The notes under the pieces: generated by a model
Database searches by the model: none
What the model was told of the DNA's origin: nothing
What the model saw: the letters and a program-made list of their open reading frames with translations, nothing else
In this document: positions 57,186 through 64,000 of the stretch, in pieces
Layout of the letters: the number at the start of each line of letters is the position of its first letter
Position numbering within the stretch: position 1 is the stretch's first letter
Program-made: the position numbers and the translations under genes
NCBI GenBank assembly: GCA_014529385.2
Contig: CM043950.1
Location: 80,490,343 to 80,554,342 of the forward strand
DNA length: 64,000 bases
From: Adiantum capillus-veneris
Lineage: Eukaryota; Streptophyta; Polypodiopsida; Polypodiales; Pteridaceae
Direction of reading: 5' to 3'

Positions 57186-57203
57186 TCCCCGGAAGCGGCG
57201 CCA
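57186..57203 (-). promoter_or_regulatory. primer-binding site of element Y
   Basis: The minus strand reads TGGCGCCGCTTCCGGGGA, identical to that of element 1, one base from the LTR. Confidence 0.85.
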
Positions 57204-57204
57204 A

Positions 57205-57834
57205 TGTTGGACGGATACGCCGCGGCGGACGTCAGCACAGCGAGAACTCACCTAACATGTAATGTCAGCTAAGGACGAAGCTCGACCCGCAGGCACGTGG
57301 AAGCAAGCATAAGGTGTCAACCTACACTCGACCGACTCCTAACCAATTCCTACAAAGGTCTCTACCAATTGTCTAAGTCACAGCCTTCAAGAGTGCAAGA
57401 GAGGAAACTTCCTACAACGCTTTCTAGAGCCGAGCACCCATCAAACAATCTCAAAACACCATAGAACTTGAAGGAGACCCTACTAATACCAATAGGTCAC
57501 TCTCCCTAAGGTCTATGAACCAAGATCCCGACCCAAAACACACAGTGCAGAAACACGTAGGATGTCTGGCCGAAATCTGCAGGTCTTCGTTTTTGAAATC
57601 TAAAGTGCTTAATGTGTAGTTCTACTCAATGTGAACGTGTGGATATGCTGCAATGCAGCATCGGACAACGTATGCTCACCCAAACAACCGATGAAGCTCG
57701 TAGAAGGAGCTCATAAATCCGGACCGTACGCGCGCAATGTTGGTATCGGCACGTAGCTCTAGTCGAGGGCAACACGCTGCACTTCTCAACACTCAATTCC
57801 GACCACCGGAGCACACGTAGCGTCAAGATGAATC

Positions 57835-57918
<84 letters not shown>

Positions 57919-57950
57919 GTACACAGTACGCTCACTCACAGACTTCAAAC
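57205..57950 (-). repeat. LTR of element Y (right border unknown)
   Basis: Starts TGTTGGACGG on plus, right after the PBS. It contains the long CT tract at 57837-57928. No second copy of this LTR is in the window, so the right border is arbitrary. Confidence 0.45.
57837..57928. repeat. (CT)n microsatellite
   Basis: About 45 CT units with one interruption near the end. Confidence 0.95.
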
Positions 57951-58547
57951 TTGTTTTAAAATGACAAAAGGTTTTTCATTAAGGTCAAAAAGTGGTATAT
58001 ATACCTTACAATGTCTCAAATCCTAAAGTTCCAAAATCAATCATCTACTCAATCTAACTATCAAAACTGGGATACAATTTGGAAACTTTTGTAAGTCCCA
58101 ATAATTACAAGGTGAAAAATTGGGTTTTCCTCAATGAATGAATAATTACAAAAATAATAGTCCTCCGAGTAGTTAGATGCCATGGGGTGTGTCCAGCTTC
58201 TAACAAGGATGCAAGACTAAAGAATAAGTTAGATTTGATAAAAGATAAAGGATTTGACCAAAGAGGGTGATTGGGCCCTGATGTAGTATGATAGTAGCCT
58301 TGACAACCAACACACCACACAAAGAAAGATCTCAAAAAGGTGGTTTGGTCCGTATATTTCCAAGCATGTGCATAGAAATGCTACATATACTTGAGCAAGC
58401 TCGATGGAATATAGATGACAACTCCCATACTAGGTAAAAGAATCAAGATGTTCAAGTGAAGACATGATAATGATCCTTTTGATTCACAACAAAATGAAGA
58501 TAAAGAACCTAATGGCATTGCCAAGGATGAGGATAAAGAAGCAAAGG

Positions 58548-58933
58548 CATTAGGCAAAATTTGGACTCACAAAGGGGCCCTTTAAGGAGTTTGACTTTAC
58601 CTCTCTCTACCAAAACGGGCGCATGGATAATTTTTTGCAAATAAACTCCAAAGTTAGCGGAGGTTTGACAGTTAGAATGTTCTCTTCAAGCTCTATCTAC
58701 TGATATATAGCACGCCATGAGATTCCTTATATTTTAAAATCTTCTAAAATATGAGGAATCTCATAGCGTGCTATATATCAGTAGATAGAGCTTGAAGAGG
58801 ACATTCTAACTGTCAAACCTCCACCAACTTTGGAGTTTATTTGCAAAAATTTATCCATGCGCCCGTTTTGGTAGAGAGAGGTAAAGTCAAACTCCTTAAA
58901 GGGACCCTTTGTGAGTCCAAATTTTGCCTAATG
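58548..58933. repeat. 386-bp near-perfect palindrome (foldback)
   Basis: Arms 58548-~58735 and ~58745-58933 are reverse complements with about eight mismatches over ~188 bp (~96%) and almost no loop. The outer ends are 'cattaggcaaaatttggact' and its complement. No ORF crosses it. No target duplication is evident. It may be a foldback transposon/MITE or a hairpin-RNA locus. Confidence 0.93.
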
Positions 58934-59375
58934 ACAATCTCCTAGACTTTGTAGAAGATGAAAACGACATCCAAATATTTGTTAATGAAGGTTAAACCTA
59001 CATAACCAAAATGTTCGCACATGCAGGAGGATGTGAATGTTTAAAGTGGTGGATGTCGTGCTGTGGCATGTGCACGATGTGAAATAACAACACTTACCTC
59101 ACGTTTGACACCTTCTGATGCATGGTAATAAAAGAAATCATGTACATATTGTGATATATGAGCAACTATTGTAGTCGCTATCCTGTACATATCTATTTGG
59201 CGAGTCGTGACCCTAGATATGGTACCTTTGAAGGTTTTACTACTTCATAAAATGCCTGATTTGATTTTTTGATGTACATATTCCAAGATTTTCATGGTGA
59301 CACACTCATCTCGTTTACAAAGATTGATGCTGGCAAAAACTATGGAAAATCACAGCTAACATGTGCCGTCATATA

Positions 59376-59381
<6 letters not shown>

Positions 59382-59430
<49 letters not shown>
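59382..59430. repeat. (TA)n microsatellite
   Basis: About 24 uninterrupted TA units. Confidence 0.95.
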
Positions 59431-59432
<2 letters not shown>

Positions 59433-60126
59433 CAACATGGAAAAGTAATGAAAACTGATACATATTCATGATTTTTATGCTTATGAAAATTATCCCACAA
59501 GTTTAGGGATTTTTTGACTCCGTTTGGAATCTTTTACATAAAAAATGATCTTTTTTGGATCAAAAATGAGTTAAAAAAGACCTAGTTTGGGTTGAAAGTG
59601 GCAAAATGGCCCAAAAATTGACACATCATATGATATTTTTGAAAGATGAGAAGGAAAGATAGCATTCAATCATAGAAGAAATGGACAATATCATAGGAAG
59701 ATTATAGGGAATTGGTATTGGGATGTAGGGGAAGCATGCTCTGACAATCCTACATGATGCTAATTTTTGTAAAAAAATTTACGTGGTAGGCATCCACTGT
59801 CTCATGGAAGGACTATTTTGTGTACAAGATATGGAAGATTTTTACCTCCTAGTTGTCTTAGTGGGCAAAGAATCCCCAAGGGATCCACCATTTTGAAATT
59901 ATATATATCATGTGCATTCAAAAGGTAAATTTGAAACCCTTGTACACACATATTTTCCCTGAATGAAATGACCCCTCTTTCTTTATAAACCTACAACTAT
60001 ACCTTTCTAGAATTTTGAAAACCCATTATAATGAATTCACATGGTACATTAAGGTGAAGCCTTTGGGTAAGTGCGAGGACAAAGGATCTTGGGCAAGGGG
60101 GCCTTTATGGAAGGCTATATAAGCAT

Positions 60127-60168
60127 AGGTTGGGTGGAGATCAATGGGTTAGGTTGGGTGGAGATCAA
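60127..60168. repeat. 24-bp period tandem repeat, two copies
   Basis: 'aggttgggtggagatcaa' occurs at 60127 and 60151. Confidence 0.85.
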
Positions 60169-60532
60169 CGACATTACCCCTTTTCCATAGAGCCACTTGG
60201 TGAGGAGTGAGCCAGTTTGCCAGGCTTTTGGCATTGCATGTAGACCATTTGTGGATCTGTTTACTGAGACACTGAGTGTCTGTCCATGGTTTATGCACAT
60301 CCGCAGTTTGCTCTCCGATGGCTTAGTGGTCGAGGGTGACTCCTACTTTGATAGGTTTTGTCAACTTGGACATAGTTTGGTGTTCTTTTACCAACCCTCG
60401 CAGGAGTGACGATTGCGTATGCTTGTGTGGCTACAGACTTTGCGGTTTCATAGGTATTTTGCAAAAAATGGTTGTCATGAAGGTGGAAGCTCGTAATTTT
60501 CTTTATACTATTTGAAGTTACGATTATGTAAT

Positions 60533-63105
60533 TGGGAACTCTTGCAACTCCATAATCCACTTTGAGATCCTAGTACTAAGATTCATTTGAGATGACACCC
60601 AAGGGAACAAATTTTCTACAGTGAGAATTACAAAAGGTTTTGGTAGCAGGTAGGATCTAAACTTTCTCACCGCAAATATGAGAGAATGCATCATGAGTTC
60701 TGCTTCTGTGTAGTCTCTCTCCAAAGCATTCATGACCCTACTAGCAAAGTAGATGGGTCGCATCCTTGTATTGTGGGGATCTTGTTGTAGCAACACAGCA
60801 CCAATTGTTTCCCTTCCAACACTAGAGCTAACAAAGAATGTGTACTCCCAAGAAGGAGGCATGAGTGTTGGTAGCTCTGACAAAATGACTTTAATGTTAC
60901 AAAAATACTCTTCAAGCTCATCAGACCATGCAAATTCTACTTGTTGTGTCAACTTTTGCAAAGGATGAAGCAACTCCGAGGCTAAGTGAATGAAGCGTGA
61001 CATATACTTCACCTTCTGAATGAAAGAGATGACCTCCTTAAGACTCTTCGGTGATGGGAGCTCAATAAGAGCCTTTGCCTTTGAAGGATCCACCTCAATG
61101 CCTTTATAGGAAACCTTGTGACCGAGCAAGATCACTTCATCCTCACCTATGTGGCACTTGTCGGGGTTGAGTTGACCTCCCATGTCGTAGAGCTTCTTTA
61201 AACCTTCTTCTACCCTTTGTAGATGCAATGATTTTGAGCTATAAATACAGAAATCATCAATGAACACCCTAATCGACTTTCCAAAGAATGCTTGAAACAC
61301 CATGTTCATGAAACGTTGGAATGTTGCAGGAGCATTTGTCAAACCAAATGGCATGACTCTAAAAGCATAACAACCCCAAGGAGTGATAAAGGTTGTTTTC
61401 AATTGATCCTCCAATGCAATCCCTATTTGAAAGTAACCTGAGTAGCCATCACACACAGTGTACTTCTCATGACCAGCTACCTCATTTAGTATCTCATCCT
61501 GAAATGGGAGGGGAAAGTGATCTCTTTTTGTTGCCTCATTGAGGGGACGGTAATCCACACACACCCTCCACTTGCCATTTTTCTTAGGAGTGACAACAAC
61601 AGGAGAGACCCACTCTGAATTCTCCACTGGATAAATGAAACCTGCTGCTAGAAGCTTCCTTACCTCCTTGAGTAGAGCCTGTTCCTTTATAACTCCTAGC
61701 CTTCGTAGCTTCTGAGCTTTAGGTGTGGCCTCAGGCTTTAACTCAATCTTGTGTTGAACAACATCTACCCCACGCACGTCGGTGTAGTCTTTAGCAAAAA
61801 GCCTAGGAAACTTCCTTAGCACACATTTGAACTCCTCTCTTTCATCCTTTGTAAGTGTTGTTGATAGCATACCTTCCAGCATCCCTTCATCTTGAACACC
61901 TTTGTTCTCTTGAGGACCTACCTCCTCCAAGCCTTGACAAGAGGTCTCTTGGTTGCTTGGCTTAAACCTTACCCCCATGACTTCGATGGAAGACTCCTCT
62001 TCAGTAATGCTGCCGCTACTTTCTTCTTCTGAAGTGCTATCGGTCCAACCTTCTTCCGTCTCACTTTGAGATGATTCTTCATGGAGATCCTCTTGGCATT
62101 GCTCCTTCATGTCAAAGACAACCTTCTTATGATTGTCATTCCTGCAAATTAATTTCCCACTCTCCCAATCCTGCAAAGCTCGCATTTTCGTTAGCCATGG
62201 TCTTCCTAGGATAAATGGATAACCACTTCCCTTGGTCGACATAACATAAAAATCCACTGCCTTCTTAATGCCAAAGGCCTCCACAAAAACATTTTTACAA
62301 ATGCCTACGCACCTAGCCTTGCTATTGTTTGCCATTTTCACTTTGATTTCAGGTGTCTCATGGATGTGCATGCCTAGTCTTTGCATGAGCCCTTCTGTCA
62401 TGATGCAAATTTATGCACCCCCATCCACTAGACATTTCCTAACCAATCTTCCTTTTATGTAACAATCTAGCACAGGTGTAATATCCTCGTTCATTTCAGC
62501 ATGTGCAATTTTTACAACAAGAAAACTCTCTTTTACCTTTCTCCTAGTGCTAACTGCCTTTGTTAAATCCCTCCTAACTTGTGGGCATAATGCAAGAAAC
62601 TGAGGCCATGAGATATCAGGACCCTTACCTCGCATGTCTTCCAACAGGTTGTATGGAGCCATACCATGTCCAAGAGGGAAGTCTTGGAGATTGATACGAC
62701 GTCGAGTCCTCTTAGCTTCCTTGGTCTCCTTTGCCTTCTTGCCTTGTCCATGGTCACTCTGTGATGGGACACCCTCTTTCTCTTTACCTTTTCCTCGGCC
62801 ACGCTTAATGCCATTTGCTTCCATGTCAACCTCATTTGAGTTTGTCACCTCTACCACTTGCACATTTGGATCTGGCAAAGGTGGAACTCCTTCTACCCCT
62901 TGTGGAGGTGGTCTTGGTCCATTTGGCCTTTGTAGAAGCTAGCATCTTTCCTAAGGACCACCTCAAACATTTCTACACGTTCTTGATCAGTTATTATCCT
63001 CTTGATACGGCAAGACATCTTGAAATTCGCTAAAAATAATTCTGCATCCTCTCCAGGCTCTCCAAAGAAAAGAGGATACCCAGACATTTGGCGTTGGCTT
63101 TCCAT
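60533..63105 (-). pseudogene. gag-pol: element X Gag-Pol copy 2 (truncated, deleted)
   Basis: About 98% identical at protein level to copy 1 over shared parts. It keeps the authentic gag start (MESQRQMSGYPLFFGEPGED, ATG at 63105). Relative to copy 1 it lacks 697 bp (54677-55373), joined at a 2-bp GC microhomology at about 62938-62940, which removes most of Gag and the knuckle and breaks the frame. An in-frame TAA at 62410-62408 sits right after the protease D-G-G-A motif. The RT frame is open from 62401 with FIDD intact. It ends abruptly at 60533 within the RNase H C-terminal edge (WIMELQEF). Confidence 0.9.
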
Positions 63106-63694
63106 TGAATTGATTTCAAAGTGACACCCGTTTTTGTTTTTCTTTCTTAAAAAGATTTACACAATAATGTTTTCTAGCTTGCAATCTATTCTACAACAAA
63201 ATAAAGATATTCACATCAAACGACGTATGATAATCAATAAGAGGTAGGATGACAGGGTTTGGTGATGCGAGAATTTCTCCTACTCTTTGGGCACCAAACA
63301 TGAACACCATACGTTGTTGAAAATGGATTTTCCTACTAATTGCAATGTTTATTCTAATGTGTGGAGTGAAATGGAAGGGGAAAACCTCTATTCCTGGGCC
63401 ATTATCCATGGTCTATGCATGACCTAATGCTTAAAACAAAACAAAAATATAGACGTCTAAACTAAGGTCGTACCTAATGAGAGGCAAAATAAAAGGATTT
63501 ACTGAAGCGTTTATCTCGGCCAACCTAAGAGGACATAAATTCTACGAATGACACGTTGAAATTGCAACTTAGTACTAACAATTATGTGTACCTTTTGCCT
63601 TGCAATGGGAATGAAGGGATCATACAAATTTTTGTGATTCATGCAAACTACTTGACTATGCTAAAGGTTGATTCTACACAAAAATACACAAGCC
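63106..63694 (-). other. leader of element X
   Basis: About 590 bp between PBS and gag. No ORF or repeat stands out. Confidence 0.6.
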
Positions 63695-63713
63695 GTCCTC
63701 AGTGGGGGCACCA
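63695..63713 (-). promoter_or_regulatory. primer-binding site of element X (unusual)
   Basis: The minus strand reads TGGTGCCCCCACTGAGGAC, three bases from the LTR. It starts with TGG as required but I cannot match it to a particular tRNA; it differs from the Y and element 1 sites. Confidence 0.55.
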
Positions 63714-63716
63714 AGT

Positions 63717-63889
63717 TGAGGCGGTCTGGGACGGGCAACAAGGAGAGTGGCCTCCAAGCACTCTTCTAGGCTCCCATGCTGCTCAATTGGGTTGGGGTTG
63801 GAAAAAAACAACAAAGACACACACAAACCCGCAACCTAGCCCTACACAAATTTGGGGCACCACCTAGTTTTGGATGCGAACTAGGACGC

Positions 63890-63957
<68 letters not shown>

Positions 63958-64000
63958 CTCCGGCTGCTTTGAAACGTATCGGCAATGATCAAGCAAACAC
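63717..64000 (-). repeat. 5' LTR of element X, partial
   Basis: Matches 47653-~47893 except for a longer GA tract (63893-63955). Truncated by the window end. Confidence 0.85.
63893..63955. repeat. (GA)n microsatellite within X LTR
   Basis: About 31 GA units, versus about 9 in the 3' LTR, showing microsatellite length change between LTRs. Confidence 0.95.

Larger units (their letters stand above)
58934..60532. other. non-coding interval inside composite X
   Basis: No gene recognised. Contains a TA microsatellite (59382-59430) and an 18-bp repeat with 24-bp period at 60127-60168. It abuts the truncated gag-pol copy 2 at 60533. Confidence 0.45.
47653..64000 (-). mobile_element. Tat-like Ty3/gypsy element X (composite), runs off window
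   Basis: Read leftward: 5' LTR edge (63717 onward), PBS, leader, gag-pol copy 2 (63105-60533, truncated), foreign DNA including element Y (60532-55508), gag-pol copy 1 (55507-50258), polypurine tract, 3' LTR (50229-47653). The 3' LTR start matches the sequence at the right edge over about 235 bp, so both belong to one family and probably one insertion into the gypsy relic. An extra archaeal-type RNase H after RT points to the Tat lineage. The duplicated gag-pol and internal foreign DNA mean this is a rearranged or nested composite. Confidence 0.7.

Overview
The window is nuclear DNA of a large, repeat-rich eukaryotic genome, almost certainly a land plant. Ty3/gypsy and Ty1/copia LTR retrotransposons with plant-type primer-binding sites (PBS) are nested in one another. 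A hAT transposase relic, tRNA-like repeats, long GA/CT/TA microsatellites and AT-rich unique DNA lie between them. I see no intact cellular gene, rRNA, bona fide tRNA, CRISPR array or bacterial feature. The species cannot be named from sequence alone.

Layout. (1) 1-~7660, minus strand: 5' two-thirds of a Ty3/gypsy element, read right to left as LTR, PBS, leader, gag, four-knuckle nucleocapsid ORF, protease, and reverse transcriptase running off the left edge. The four ORFs are long, open and each -1 to the one before. (2) 7.7-22.2 kb: mostly non-coding, with microsatellites, a tRNA-like (SINE) head, short tandem repeats, a ~1.2-kb degenerate array with a palindromic core (17.57-18.76 kb), a decayed zinc-knuckle gag (19.2-20.1 kb) and an inverted-repeat element (20.3-21.05 kb). 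(3) 22.26-27.94 kb: a hAT (DUF659-type) transposase relic split by a complete 4,157-bp non-autonomous copia element (22404-26560, minus; 189-bp LTRs with one mismatch; 5-bp target duplication CATGG). That element contains two identical 549-bp arms in inverted orientation, so its full-length RNA would fold into a long dsRNA hairpin. (4) 28-38.7 kb: non-coding, microsatellites and LTR-like fragments. (5) 39.0-47.65 kb, plus strand: a decayed Ty3/gypsy element (LTR, PBS, gag, protease, start of RT), interrupted by a complete but dead copia element (42239-47415, minus). (6) 47653-64000, minus: a large Tat-like gypsy element or composite (element X) inserted in the same gypsy. It has a ~2.6-kb 3' LTR, pol with two RNase H domains and integrase, gag-pol, then ~5 kb of foreign DNA including another element's leader, PBS and LTR (element Y), then a second ~98%-identical gag-pol copy with a 697-bp deletion, and finally X's own leader, PBS and the edge of its 5' LTR.

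The genes here are retroelement machinery: gag coat proteins, aspartic protease, reverse transcriptase, RNase H and integrase. Most copies are dead through stops, frameshifts and catalytic Asp-to-Asn changes. Region 1 and the 4.16-kb hairpin-bearing copia look youngest. The strongest candidates for new biology are the hairpin copia (possible trans-silencing locus), the triple -1 ORF cascade of element 1, the repeated 24-bp perfect palindromes in the leader at 55.5-57.2 kb, and a 386-bp near-perfect palindrome at 58.55-58.93 kb.
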